DNA of 64,000 nucleotides from Sulfurimonas sp. SAG-AH-194-C21 (GCF_029215985.1 NZ_JAEMVC010000007.1:17309-81308), one strand, 5' to 3'. Shown: positions 8,945-17,888, numbered from the stretch's first letter. Made by a program: numbers and translations. Notes: generated from the letters alone by a model not told the origin.

Positions 8945-9060
8945 GAAGACTCTTCTCCAGATACCTGCGGCACATAATCACTAAAAGCGTGCTGCTGTAT
9001 TCCTACCCTGACACATTACCTTTAGTAACCATTGCACAGGTCTAAAGAAGAGAACTGGAA
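8945..9060 (-). ncRNA. ffs: Signal recognition particle RNA (small bacterial type, 4.5S-like)
   Basis: Read on the minus strand, positions 9012-8991 give the SRP domain IV core: GTCAGG, then a GTA/TAC stem around the GGAA tetraloop, then AGCAGC. This is the conserved Ffh-binding internal loop. The arms pair into one long hairpin: CTCTTCT (9052-9046) with AGAAGAG (8956-8950), CCTG with CAGG, and CTAAAG with CTTTTAG further in. A possible -10 (TATATT, 9075-9070) lies just upstream. The RNA binds Ffh in co-translational targeting of membrane proteins. Ends are estimates, good to about 8 bases. It fills the otherwise empty gap between gspG and the HPt gene. Confidence 0.87.
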
Positions 9061-9080
9061 GTATATCTAAATATAATTAT

Positions 9081-9419
9081 TTATATCTTAATTGTAGCTA
9101 CTGCTGCACTCATTGCTTCTAAATATTTCACATATTCGAATCTTGAGTTGTTCTCACCAGCTGCGAGTTCCACTTCTCTAGACATCTCATACAGATCATT
9201 AAAACGCAAGTTCCCAGCACTTCCTTTTAAAAAGTGGGCAGATGCTCTGATAGTTTCATAATCATTACTCTGAGCAGCTGTCTTTAATTTTAACAGTACA
9301 GGATCAGCCTCTTCTAAAAAACTTGCAAGAAGAAGGGGAATATGTTTTGGTTTAAGTCCAATCTCTTTTGCCATTTCCTCATAATTTAAATTAGAATAGT
9401 CTGGATTACTAAGTGCCAT
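9081..9419 (-). CDS. Histidine phosphotransfer (HPt) domain protein
   Basis: A 112-residue single-domain HPt protein. The phosphorylated His is His62 in SAHFLKGSAGNLRF, and the pattern of flanking helices fits a four-helix bundle. HPt proteins relay phosphate between a hybrid kinase's receiver and a second response regulator. No cognate kinase or regulator is next to it, so the partner must be encoded elsewhere. An AAGGAA ribosome binding site precedes the ATG. It may read through into the SRP RNA gene just downstream, although that gene has a promoter-like sequence of its own. Confidence 0.85.
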   Translation of the reverse strand: MALSNPDYSNLNYEEMAKEIGLKPKHIPLLLASFLEEADPVLLKLKTAAQSNDYETIRASAHFLKGSAGNLRFNDLYEMSREVELAAGENNSRFEYVKYLEAMSAAVATIKI

Positions 9420-9479
9420 AAAAAATTTCCTTGTTATATTTTCACTATAATATCGAAATTAACTTTAAAGGAAAACTTA

Positions 9480-10019
9480 TTGATTTATTTAGTTATAGCA
9501 CTCAAGAGTGAGGTCCAAGCCTTTGTTGACAGAGATAAACTTAAAAAAACAAAACTTGGCAAATATACTCTTTTTTATGATGAAACTAAAAAAATAATAC
9601 TTAGTGGGATTGGAGTAATAAATGCAAGAGAAGCCACCCAAGCCCTCATCAATCAATATGATATAACAGATGATGACATATATATAAATATAGGTATTTG
9701 TGGTGCTGTACAAGACTATGAAATAGGTTCACTTTTAGAAATAGGAGAAGTTGTTTATGATGGTATAGCTCATCCTTTTAAAAAGAGTAAAAAGAGTCTT
9801 GTTTGTGTGGATGAAGCTATAAGTGAGGCAAAGTATGATGTAGTAGATATGGAATCTTATGGATTTTTAGATGCAGTTACTCATTCACCTGCCATAAAAA
9901 ACTTTCATATCCTTAAAGTAGTGAGTGACAACTTTAAGCCAGAGAGTGTTACAAAAGAGAAAACGAAATCACTTATCTTTAAAGTGATTAATGATATAAA
10001 TAAGCTAATAATTATCTAA
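9480..10019 (+). CDS. Nucleoside phosphorylase / MTA-SAH nucleosidase-like protein, short
   Basis: A 179-residue member of the PNP/UDP phosphorylase superfamily. It shows the N-terminal strand MIYLVIALKSEVQAF, the NIGICGAV glycine-rich strand, and VVDMESYG with catalytic-type Glu125. It is about 50 residues shorter than typical MTA/SAH nucleosidase or futalosine hydrolase, with the central part reduced, so the substrate is uncertain. The start is TTG at 9480, supported by AAAGGA about 10 bases upstream; TATAAT at 9446-9451 is a likely -10 box. It is followed after 10 bases by the NagZ fusion and may be the first gene of that operon. Confidence 0.72.
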   Translation: MIYLVIALKSEVQAFVDRDKLKKTKLGKYTLFYDETKKIILSGIGVINAREATQALINQYDITDDDIYINIGICGAVQDYEIGSLLEIGEVVYDGIAHPFKKSKKSLVCVDEAISEAKYDVVDMESYGFLDAVTHSPAIKNFHILKVVSDNFKPESVTKEKTKSLIFKVINDINKLIII

Positions 10020-10029
10020 GAGGATACTA

Positions 10030-11688
10030 ATGAAAATATTTTTACTGCTACTTCAAACATTTTTACTTCTAAACGCAGCCCCTACAGAAGATATAGAACT
10101 TAAAAAGATGATAGGAAAAATGCTTATCGTTGGATTTGAAGATCAAACTATTTTTTATAACTCTCAAGTTGTTAAAGACATCCAAACATATAACTTAGGT
10201 GGTGTCATTCTTTTTGATAAGTTTTACAATGATAGAAAACGAGTAAAAAATATACTCAATGCCTACCAAGTAAAGCATCTCACAGGTGATTTACAAAAAT
10301 ACTCTAAAAATCCTCTTTTTATAGGTATAGACCAAGAGGGTGGAAAAGTTGCTAGACTCAAACCTGCATACGGATTTTTAAAAATACCCTCTGCGTTTGT
10401 TGTCTCTAAACTAAATGCCAAAGAAGCACAAGAAATATACATCGCTCAAGCAAAGATGTTACACAGTGTAGGTATAAACCTCAACTTTGCACCGGTAGTT
10501 GACCTTAGTGTAAATCCTCAAAATAGAGTTATCGTCGGACTTGAACGCTCTTTTGGTAAAACAAGTAAAGATGTAGTGAAGTATGCCTCTTTAGTTATAG
10601 ATGCACAAAAAGAAGAAAGAATAATCTCCGTTTTAAAGCACTTTCCGGGGCATGGTTCTTCTCTTGGGGATTCACATAAAGGTTTTGTAGATGTTAGTGA
10701 GACATGGACTCAAAAAGAGTTAAATCCATACAAAACACTTATACAACAAAACAGAGCCGATGCGATTATGACAGCCCATGTATTTAATAAACATCTTGAT
10801 AAAAAGTATCCAGCAACACTCTCTTATAAGGTAAATACACAACTGCTTCGTAACAAACTCCATTTTAAAGGTTTAATCATCAGTGATGATATGCAGATGA
10901 AAGCTATCTCTGCACACTATTCACTCCAAGAGAGTACTACTTTAGCCATAAACGCAGGAGTAGATATCTTACTCTTTGGAAATCAGCTCGCTCTCAATAG
11001 TGTTAAAGAGATTGTTGAAACTATATATAAACAAGTAAAAAGTGGTGCTATCGATTTAGAGACAATTAAAAGAGCAAATCTTCGTATACAAAATATGCAT
11101 ACAAAGAATTCTATCATCTCTAAACCCATCATCTTTACAGGCAAACGCAGACAACTCACAAAAGAGTACATCAAAACACACTATGGACTTACTGTAAAAA
11201 ACATAAAAATAATTCCAAAAAACATAGTTGTTCACTGGACTGCTATGATGGATTTTGACAAATCTTTCGAGCGACTTAATCCTGAACTACTTTTTAGTGA
11301 TAGAAAAGATATAGCCAAAGCCTCTGCCCTAAATGTCTCTGCTCATTACCTGATAGACCGCAAAGGTATCATTCATCAACTTATGCCTGATAATATCATG
11401 GCTAGACATGTTATAGGGCTTAACTACTCAAGTATAGGTATAGAAAATGTTGGTGGGAAGAACAATACAAAAGAAGATTTAACAGCAGCACAATTACAAG
11501 CAAATATCGCACTCATAAAATATCTCAAAGTAAAGTATCCTAGTATCAAAAATGTTCTTGGGCATTATGAGTATAGAAAATATGAAAGCTCAAAACTTTG
11601 GTTAGAAAAAGACAAGAGTTATAGAACACAAAAGAATGACCCTGGAGAAATATTTATGTACAAGATAAGAGAAGCTCTTGATAACTAG
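10030..11688 (+). CDS. Exported beta-N-acetylhexosaminidase (NagZ, GH3) fused to N-acetylmuramoyl-L-alanine amidase
   Basis: A 552-residue protein with a short signal peptide (MKIFLLLLQTFLLLNAA). Residues about 25-360 are a GH3 NagZ domain with the KHFPGHGSSLGDSH catalytic His/Asp loop and ISDDMQM near the nucleophile Asp. Residues about 395-545 are an Amidase_2/PGRP-type zinc amidase with likely ligands in NIVVHWTA, LGHYEY and DPGE. It should remove GlcNAc from, and the stem peptide of, (anhydro)muropeptides. NagZ is usually cytosolic and a separate protein, so export and fusion are unusual. It overlaps the symporter gene downstream by 11 bases, pointing to coupled synthesis. Confidence 0.9.
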   Translation: MKIFLLLLQTFLLLNAAPTEDIELKKMIGKMLIVGFEDQTIFYNSQVVKDIQTYNLGGVILFDKFYNDRKRVKNILNAYQVKHLTGDLQKYSKNPLFIGIDQEGGKVARLKPAYGFLKIPSAFVVSKLNAKEAQEIYIAQAKMLHSVGINLNFAPVVDLSVNPQNRVIVGLERSFGKTSKDVVKYASLVIDAQKEERIISVLKHFPGHGSSLGDSHKGFVDVSETWTQKELNPYKTLIQQNRADAIMTAHVFNKHLDKKYPATLSYKVNTQLLRNKLHFKGLIISDDMQMKAISAHYSLQESTTLAINAGVDILLFGNQLALNSVKEIVETIYKQVKSGAIDLETIKRANLRIQNMHTKNSIISKPIIFTGKRRQLTKEYIKTHYGLTVKNIKIIPKNIVVHWTAMMDFDKSFERLNPELLFSDRKDIAKASALNVSAHYLIDRKGIIHQLMPDNIMARHVIGLNYSSIGIENVGGKNNTKEDLTAAQLQANIALIKYLKVKYPSIKNVLGHYEYRKYESSKLWLEKDKSYRTQKNDPGEIFMYKIREALDN

Positions 11689-13159
11689 TAGCTTCTCCGG
11701 ACTTGATTGGTTTATATTTCTAGCCTACTTTGGCGTTTTAGCCTTTAGCTCTTACCGGTTTTCTCTTACTCAGATTCGCTCAAGTAGAGAGTACTTTACA
11801 GCTTCTAACTCTATGCCTCTCTTAGCAGTTGCCATCAGTATACTTGCCACATCGCAATCCGCTGCAACCTTTTTAGGAGTACCAGAATTTTCTTATGCAC
11901 ACAACTTCACACTCATAGGTTTTTACTTCTCTTCACTATTAGCTGTCTTTTTTGTAGCAAAGTTTTTTGTACCAAAGTTTTATGAGATTAAAGCTATTAC
12001 TGTCTATGAACTTTTAGAGACAAGATATGGTGAGAGTGCAAAAAAACAGGCAGGCATGATGTTTTTAGTTGGGCGAGTAATGGCAAGTGGGGCTAGACTC
12101 TACATCGCGGCATTAGCCATTAGTATGATACTATTTTTAGATATCTTACTCCCCCATATGATAATTTCTATTTTCATCTTAGTACTTGGAGCTTTGGCTT
12201 ATACCTATTTTGGTGGTGTTAAATCCGTTATACTCAGTGATGTTATTCAGGCTATCACTTATGTAAGTGCTGGGCTTGTTGTCGTTTTTTATCTCTACAC
12301 TTCACTTGAGGGTGTAGATATTATCGCAGTTTTACATGCAAGCAACAAACTAGAGTTTATAGATACTTCTTTGGATGGTAAGTTTAGTATCATAGGACTG
12401 TTAAGTGGATGGTTACTCTTAAATATCGCGGCGTTTGGACTTGATCAAGATATGACACAACGAGTTCTCTCTTGTAAAAATAAAGATGAAGCATCGCGTT
12501 CACTTATACTCTCTATACTTTTTACCATCCCTATCGTATTACTCTTTTTACTCATCGGTGCCCTGCTTTTTGTCTATTATGAAAATGCAAATGTAGTCCA
12601 GAGTTTTAATGGCGAGAAAATTACTATCTTTATGTACTATATCTTAAACGAGATGCCTGAGGGACTTCGTGGGTTTGTAACTGTGGGAGCAATTGCAGCC
12701 GCTCTCTCAAGCACAAACTCAGTTCTAGGAGCTCTCTCCTCAGTCGCCATAGAAGATCTTTATAAACCTTATAAACTAAAGAAAAATCCAAAGACAGACG
12801 AGACTCACTTCATAAAAGCATCAAGAAACGCAGTCCTCTTGTTCGCTGTTATCTTATCAGCAATGGCAATCCTTTCTTACTTTTGGCAAAGGTACTCAGA
12901 GCTCTCACTTATAGGTTTCGCCCTTGGCGTCATGGCATTTGCCTACACTGGTCTACTTGGAGTATTCTTCTCAGCTATATTTACTAAGAGAGGCAGTGCA
13001 AAAGCTGTCCCTTATGCTCTAATCGGAGGTTTTTTAACAGTGCTCGTTTTTCAACCTTATACATTTGGACTAAGCATAGGTTTTGCATGGCAGATAACTA
13101 TTGGAACTGTCATATCATTTGCTATAATGCAAATAACAAAAAAGGACAAGTATGCATAA
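11678..13159 (+). CDS. Sodium:solute symporter (SSS family), likely amino-sugar importer
   Basis: A 493-residue membrane protein with about 13 hydrophobic helices and the SSS fold: N-terminal FTASNSMPLLAVAISILATSQSA, VRGLR-like region EGLRGFVTVGAIAAALSSTNS with the sodium-site serines. The start is TTG at 11678 inside the end of the NagZ-amidase gene; its stop overlaps anmK. Position between a periplasmic muropeptide-cleaving enzyme and anmK suggests import of anhydro-MurNAc, MurNAc or a disaccharide in place of AmpG. Substrate is inferred from context only. Confidence 0.85.
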   Translation: MITSSFSGLDWFIFLAYFGVLAFSSYRFSLTQIRSSREYFTASNSMPLLAVAISILATSQSAATFLGVPEFSYAHNFTLIGFYFSSLLAVFFVAKFFVPKFYEIKAITVYELLETRYGESAKKQAGMMFLVGRVMASGARLYIAALAISMILFLDILLPHMIISIFILVLGALAYTYFGGVKSVILSDVIQAITYVSAGLVVVFYLYTSLEGVDIIAVLHASNKLEFIDTSLDGKFSIIGLLSGWLLLNIAAFGLDQDMTQRVLSCKNKDEASRSLILSILFTIPIVLLFLLIGALLFVYYENANVVQSFNGEKITIFMYYILNEMPEGLRGFVTVGAIAAALSSTNSVLGALSSVAIEDLYKPYKLKKNPKTDETHFIKASRNAVLLFAVILSAMAILSYFWQRYSELSLIGFALGVMAFAYTGLLGVFFSAIFTKRGSAKAVPYALIGGFLTVLVFQPYTFGLSIGFAWQITIGTVISFAIMQITKKDKYA

Positions 13160-14240
13160 AAAAGAACTCTATATCGGTGTAATGTCAGGAACAAGTCTTG
13201 ATGGTGTGGATATCGCTTTGTGTGAGATAACAGATACTAGCTGTGAACTTTTAAAATCATATGAGTATCCTTTTGATCTTAAGCTAAAAAATGAGATATT
13301 TCAGATGATATCTACACCCACTACTCTTAAAAATGTTGGTGAACTTGACCATAAACTCGGATTTATGTTTAGTGATGCTATCAATGCCTTTGTAAAAAAT
13401 GAAGATATAGACACTTCGAGTATTACCGCTATCGGTCTTCATGGTCAAACACTTTGGCACTCTCCTGATGGGGACACTCCTTTTTCTATGCAGCTTGGCG
13501 ATGCAAATATTGTGTGCGCTCAAACAGGCATAAGAACAATAGCAGACTTTAGACGCATGGATATAGCAAATGGTGGACAAGGTGCCCCTTTTGCTCCTGC
13601 GTTTCATAAGTTTCTTTTTGCACATTTAGAAAAAAAAGTGGCTGTTTTAAACATAGGTGGTATGGCAAATATCACTATTTTAGATGAGAAAACTCTTGGC
13701 TGGGATGCTGGTTGTGGAAATGTTTTACTTGATTGGTGGATGAGTCAAACACAGCTTAAACCGTATGATAAAGATGGGGATTTTGCTCGTAGTGGTAAAC
13801 TATCTCAGGCACTTTTAGCACTTATGCTCCAAGATGAATACTTCTCAAGAATAGCCCCAAAAAGTACAGGAAGAGAGTACTTTAATGCGCTTTGGATTGA
13901 AGAAAAACTTACAAAATTTGAACATTTATGCGATAATGACATACAAAGGACTCTCCTCGAACTTACAGCACAAACTATTGCAAATGATTTAAAGGACAGG
14001 AATATTACAACTATTATAGTCTGTGGTGGCGGTGCTAGAAACACTTTTCTTATACAAAGGCTAGAAGAGCTTACAACTTGTGAGCTTAAACGCAGTGACG
14101 AATTAGGTATAAATAGCGATGCACTCGAAGCGATGGCGTTTGCATGGTTTGCTTATAAACGCAGTAATAAACAGCTAGTAGACTTATGTTCTATCACTGG
14201 TGCTACAAAACCTTCACAACTCGGGGCTATATATGGATAA
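13152..14240 (+). CDS. anmK: Anhydro-N-acetylmuramic acid kinase AnmK
   Basis: A 362-residue kinase with the AnmK signatures GVMSGTSLDGVDIAL at the N terminus, GLHGQTLWHSP, TIADFRRMDIANGGQGAPF with the catalytic Asp, and GWDAGCGNVLLDWW. It hydrolyses the 1,6-anhydro bond of anhydro-MurNAc and phosphorylates it to MurNAc-6-phosphate in the cytoplasm. The length is normal for the family. The start overlaps the symporter stop by 8 bases and its own stop overlaps amgK by 8 bases. Confidence 0.95.
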   Translation: MHKKELYIGVMSGTSLDGVDIALCEITDTSCELLKSYEYPFDLKLKNEIFQMISTPTTLKNVGELDHKLGFMFSDAINAFVKNEDIDTSSITAIGLHGQTLWHSPDGDTPFSMQLGDANIVCAQTGIRTIADFRRMDIANGGQGAPFAPAFHKFLFAHLEKKVAVLNIGGMANITILDEKTLGWDAGCGNVLLDWWMSQTQLKPYDKDGDFARSGKLSQALLALMLQDEYFSRIAPKSTGREYFNALWIEEKLTKFEHLCDNDIQRTLLELTAQTIANDLKDRNITTIIVCGGGARNTFLIQRLEELTTCELKRSDELGINSDALEAMAFAWFAYKRSNKQLVDLCSITGATKPSQLGAIYG

Positions 14241-15183
14241 GCTCGACACTCTTGTATCTTGGATAAAAACTACTCCGTATGTAGATTTTACACTCAGTAT
14301 CGCAAGTGCAGATGCAAGTTTTCGTAAGTATTATCGTTTAACTAAAACCTCTAAAACTGTTATAGTTATGGATAGCTCTTTAGAGTTAGCCTCACTTTCT
14401 CCTTTTTTAGATGTAACGCAGAGGTTATTAAACGCAGGGGTCAAAGCTCCACATATTTTAGAGAGAAATGAGAAAGATGGGTATTTGATTTTAGAAGATT
14501 TTGGAAATGTGCCACTTCTTGATGTATTAGAGAGTTCTAACTTTAAGGAACACTATAAAAATAGCATAAATGAAATACTCAAAATGCAAGATGCAGATAC
14601 AGCTAATCTTCCTTTGTATGACAAAGCTTTTTTACACTTCGAAATGGACTTGATGAAAGAGTGGTACTTAGAAAAAAAGCTTTCTTATTCTTTAACTACT
14701 CAAGAAAACGGACTTATAAGTTCTACACTTAATGCTATCTCTGATGTAGTTCTACAACAGCCCCAAGAGGTTTTTGTACACCGTGACTTTCACTCTAGAA
14801 ATATCATGCTCACACCTCAAAATGGAATAGGAGTCATTGACTATCAAGATGCGATGAGTGGTTCTATAACCTATGACTTAGTATCACTTTTAAAAGACTG
14901 CTACATTGCGTTTGATAGAGCAGACATAGAAGAATTAGCCCTTTACTTTAGAGATAAAAAAGCTTTAGATGTAAGTGATACTGTCTTTTTAAAATGGTTT
15001 GACTTGATGGGTCTACAACGCCATATAAAAGTACTTGGTGTCTTCTCACGACTACACCTCAGAGATAAAAAAGATGGTTACCTAAAAGACATTCCCCTTG
15101 TTCTTAAGTATACGATAGAGACTGCATTACGATATGATGAGACTAAAGAGTTTGCTTTTCTTTTACAAAGTATCACCAAATGA
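14233..15183 (+). CDS. amgK: MurNAc/GlcNAc anomeric kinase AmgK
   Basis: A 316-residue aminoglycoside-phosphotransferase-fold kinase. The catalytic loop is HRDFHSRN (residues 183-190) and the metal-binding motif DYQDA begins at residue 203. In Pseudomonas AmgK makes MurNAc-1-phosphate from MurNAc, directly feeding MurU. A longer frame opens at 14200, but the ATG at 14233, inside the anmK end, gives the family's usual N terminus. Its stop overlaps the murU start as ATGA. The adjacent murU gene makes the AmgK assignment much stronger than the fold alone. Confidence 0.92.
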   Translation: MDKLDTLVSWIKTTPYVDFTLSIASADASFRKYYRLTKTSKTVIVMDSSLELASLSPFLDVTQRLLNAGVKAPHILERNEKDGYLILEDFGNVPLLDVLESSNFKEHYKNSINEILKMQDADTANLPLYDKAFLHFEMDLMKEWYLEKKLSYSLTTQENGLISSTLNAISDVVLQQPQEVFVHRDFHSRNIMLTPQNGIGVIDYQDAMSGSITYDLVSLLKDCYIAFDRADIEELALYFRDKKALDVSDTVFLKWFDLMGLQRHIKVLGVFSRLHLRDKKDGYLKDIPLVLKYTIETALRYDETKEFAFLLQSITK

Positions 15184-15893
15184 AAGCGATGATACTAGCA
15201 GCCGGTCTCGGGAAAAGAATGCGACCTCTTACAGACTCTCTTCCAAAACCTCTTTTAGAAGTACAAGGCAAAGCTCTTATACTTTGGCATATAGAAAAAC
15301 TTGTAAAAAATGGCTTTAAAGAAGTAGTTATAAACATTGCTCATTTAGGCTATAAAATTCCTGAATTTTTAGGTGATGGTTCTGAGTATGGTATTAGTAT
15401 TTTCTACTCTGATGAGCAAGAATCTGGTGCACTAGAGTCTGCTGGTGGTATTAAAAAAGCACTCCCACTTTTAGGAAATGAGCCTTTTTTAGTTGTTAAT
15501 GGTGATGTTTTCTGCGACTATGAGTTTGATGCTAGCTTTCTTTTACAAGGGAAAAAAGCACACCTTATTTTAGTTCCTAACCCCAAGCATAACACTAAAG
15601 GTGACTTTTCCCTCAAGCAAGGTGTAGTTTTAAACAAAGCTGATGAAATGTATACCTTCTCAGGTATAGGGTATTATACTCATGAGTTTTTTGATACTAT
15701 CGCTATAGAAAAAAAATCCCTCGCACCACTTTTACGACAAAGCATAGATAAACAAGAGATAAGTGGTGAAGTGTTTACAAAGATGTGGCACGATATCGGT
15801 ACACCTTCAAGATTAAAAGAGATAAACAATGAAAACGAAACTACTACTCATACTCCTCACACTCAGCACACTCCTTCAAGCAAAGTACACTAA
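15180..15893 (+). CDS. murU: N-acetylmuramate-1-phosphate uridylyltransferase MurU
   Basis: A 237-residue nucleotidyltransferase. The N terminus AMILAAGLGKRMRPLTDSLP and KPLLEV are the nucleotide-binding signature, and VVNGDVFCDYEF holds the metal Asp. MurU joins UTP and MurNAc-1-phosphate to give UDP-MurNAc, so recycled sugar bypasses de novo MurA/MurB synthesis. The last 65 bases overlap the signal peptide region of the lytic transglycosylase gene in another frame. The His/Thr-rich tail of MurU (about 20 residues) is therefore shaped by that overlap. Confidence 0.93.
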   Translation: MKAMILAAGLGKRMRPLTDSLPKPLLEVQGKALILWHIEKLVKNGFKEVVINIAHLGYKIPEFLGDGSEYGISIFYSDEQESGALESAGGIKKALPLLGNEPFLVVNGDVFCDYEFDASFLLQGKKAHLILVPNPKHNTKGDFSLKQGVVLNKADEMYTFSGIGYYTHEFFDTIAIEKKSLAPLLRQSIDKQEISGEVFTKMWHDIGTPSRLKEINNENETTTHTPHTQHTPSSKVH

Positions 15894-16803
15894 CTGTACT
15901 TTTAAAAATAAAAACTATTCAGATGTATGTACACAAGCTGTTAAATCAGGTGTTTCATATAAGTATGCAAACCAATTCTTAGCCTCTTACTTTAAAACAA
16001 AAAAGTATGATGAAGTGAGTTGGACTTACTTGCAACCAAGCAAAATTAAACATCATCAAGCTCAAGAAAAAAAAGCTAACAATGTACTTGTAAAATATAT
16101 ACCACAAATGATAGAGAATCTTAAAAAATATAAAGAGGTGTATGACTATATAGAAAAAAAGCATGGTGTGAATCGTGAAATCATTGCTGCCATACTTTTA
16201 AAAGAGACCAAATTAGGAAAGATAAAACCAACGCATGATGCTTTTATAGTTTTTAACACTATGGTTGTAAGAACTAAACCAAACTCTAGTAGAGAAAAGT
16301 GGCTTTTAAAAATGGGAAAAACAAATATGGCTTCTATCATAAGTCACTGCTACAAAGCGGGGCTAATACCTGAAGAGTGTAATTTACCAAGTTCATATGC
16401 CGGAGCAGTTGGAATACCTCAGTTTATGCCAAATAGTTTTATCTATGCTGTGTCATACAAAAACACTGTAGCTGATTTAACAAATATGGAAGATGCTATA
16501 GTCTCTGCTGCGAACTTTCTCCATAAAAAAGCTACATTTACACAACTCATAAATTGGGATAAAATGCCAGATATTCCTAAGGTTGAGGCACAATGGTATG
16601 AGTATGACTATGCTACGAAAAATGCTTCTTTTGTTTATGAGACAAGTAAGAGTGGTAAAGTATATAACTGTTTTACAAAAGGTAAACCTGAGTTACAAAA
16701 GATGAAAGGCTTTACAAAAAAGATTATGCGATATAACAACTCCTCGAACTATGCAGTTGGTGTTATGAGACTCGCTTATGGAGCTCATTATTACATTGAT
16801 TAA
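15829..16803 (+). CDS. MltB-type lytic murein transglycosylase
   Basis: A 324-residue exported enzyme with signal peptide (MKTKLLLILLTLSTLLQA). Catalytic Glu126 lies in LLKETKLGK, and the MltB-family block AGAVGIPQFMPNSF follows, with DLTNMEDAIVSAANFLHKK. It cleaves the MurNAc-GlcNAc bond and leaves anhydro-MurNAc ends, the substrate for the fused NagZ/amidase at the head of the operon. The start lies inside murU, 65 bases before its stop. Its stop codon overlaps that of the convergent GAF gene. It lacks an obvious lipobox, so it is probably soluble in the periplasm. Confidence 0.88.
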   Translation: MKTKLLLILLTLSTLLQAKYTNCTFKNKNYSDVCTQAVKSGVSYKYANQFLASYFKTKKYDEVSWTYLQPSKIKHHQAQEKKANNVLVKYIPQMIENLKKYKEVYDYIEKKHGVNREIIAAILLKETKLGKIKPTHDAFIVFNTMVVRTKPNSSREKWLLKMGKTNMASIISHCYKAGLIPEECNLPSSYAGAVGIPQFMPNSFIYAVSYKNTVADLTNMEDAIVSAANFLHKKATFTQLINWDKMPDIPKVEAQWYEYDYATKNASFVYETSKSGKVYNCFTKGKPELQKMKGFTKKIMRYNNSSNYAVGVMRLAYGAHYYID

Positions 16804-17285
16804 GTATCTAACATAAGTGCAAGTTCTAAACTTCCACTTATATAATTTGCTAAAAATGTAAGTATTTCTAAATCTTTCTCATCAAAATCAAATCGTGACT
16901 TGTTAAGCAGTTGCATTACACCCATAACCTCGCGTTTAGAGTTAAATATTGGAATTGTGAGCATATTTTTTGTGATAAAACCACTCTTTTTATCTATACT
17001 TAGTAAAAACCGTGAGTCTTCATAGGGATTATTTACAATTTGACCCTCTTGTTTTGTATATGTATCACCAACTATACCTGAGTCTAAGCCTATTACAATT
17101 CTTCCAATATCATTATTTAACTTTGTCCAGAGCATATGATCTTCATTATCTACTATAAAAATAGAACAACGTTCTGCATCTGAGAAACGTTTTGCTGCTT
17201 CTCCTATAAGAAAGAGAGTATTATCCATATTATCTTGTGAGGCTAACTTCTTTCCGAACTCAGCTATTTCATTAAATCTTTTCAT
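16800..17285 (-). CDS. GAF domain protein (second of a tandem pair)
   Basis: A 161-residue single GAF domain: RCSIFIVDNEDHMLWTKL, then DSGIVGDTYTKQEGQIVNNPY and NMLTIPIFNSKREVMGVMQLLN. It lacks an output domain and a membrane segment, so it is a cytosolic ligand-binding protein that must act on a partner. It begins directly after the stop of a paralogous GAF gene, so the two form one operon and may form a heterodimer. The stop codons of this gene and of the lytic transglycosylase overlap in a TTAA. Confidence 0.88.
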   Translation of the reverse strand: MKRFNEIAEFGKKLASQDNMDNTLFLIGEAAKRFSDAERCSIFIVDNEDHMLWTKLNNDIGRIVIGLDSGIVGDTYTKQEGQIVNNPYEDSRFLLSIDKKSGFITKNMLTIPIFNSKREVMGVMQLLNKSRFDFDEKDLEILTFLANYISGSLELALMLDT

Positions 17286-17804
17286 TTAATGCTCTCTTGT
17301 AAGTTGCTCTTCTTCATTGAGGTAAACATGTGTAAGCTCCAAAAATCCGCTAATATAGTGTGCAAAAAATATCATAAATCTTTTATCTTCTTCATCAAAA
17401 TCAGTGTTTTTATTTATAAGTTGTAAAACTCCAAGTATCTGGCGTTTAGAACTAAAAATAGGAGCTGTGATAACATTTCTTGTCTCAAATCCTGTCTCCT
17501 TATCTACATCTGATAAAAAGTCTGGATGAGTGTAAGGATCATTTGTCATTACCGGCTTTTTTTCTCTGAGTGTAGCTCCAACAAGACCTTTATCTGATGG
17601 TACAATAATCTTTTCAACGCCATCAGCTATGGTTGTCCAAAGTTCTTGACTTTTTGCATCATTTATAAAAATAGAACAGCGTTGTGCCCCAATAACATTT
17701 TTAGCATAAACAGAGATGAGTGGTAAACCCTCTGAAAGTGTTTTTTTTTCCAGTAAATCTCTTCCGAAATTTGCGAGTGCATGGTAGGTGTTAGCATATT
17801 TCAT
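17286..17804 (-). CDS. GAF domain protein (first of a tandem pair)
   Basis: A 172-residue single GAF domain with RCSIFINDAKSQELWTTI, DKGLVGATLREKKPVMTNDPY and NVITAPIFSSKRQILGVLQLIN. It is clearly a paralogue of the next gene, with the same order of motifs and the same lack of an effector domain. The C-terminal tail EEEQLTREH is charged and unlike its partner. The ligand is not evident. Confidence 0.88.
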   Translation of the reverse strand: MKYANTYHALANFGRDLLEKKTLSEGLPLISVYAKNVIGAQRCSIFINDAKSQELWTTIADGVEKIIVPSDKGLVGATLREKKPVMTNDPYTHPDFLSDVDKETGFETRNVITAPIFSSKRQILGVLQLINKNTDFDEEDKRFMIFFAHYISGFLELTHVYLNEEEQLTREH

Positions 17805-17888
17805 TGTAAAATTTTCCTTCTAGGTTCATTCTTTAAATTATTTTAGAACTATTATAGTGTAAAATACCAAGAAAATAAAGGAATATTT

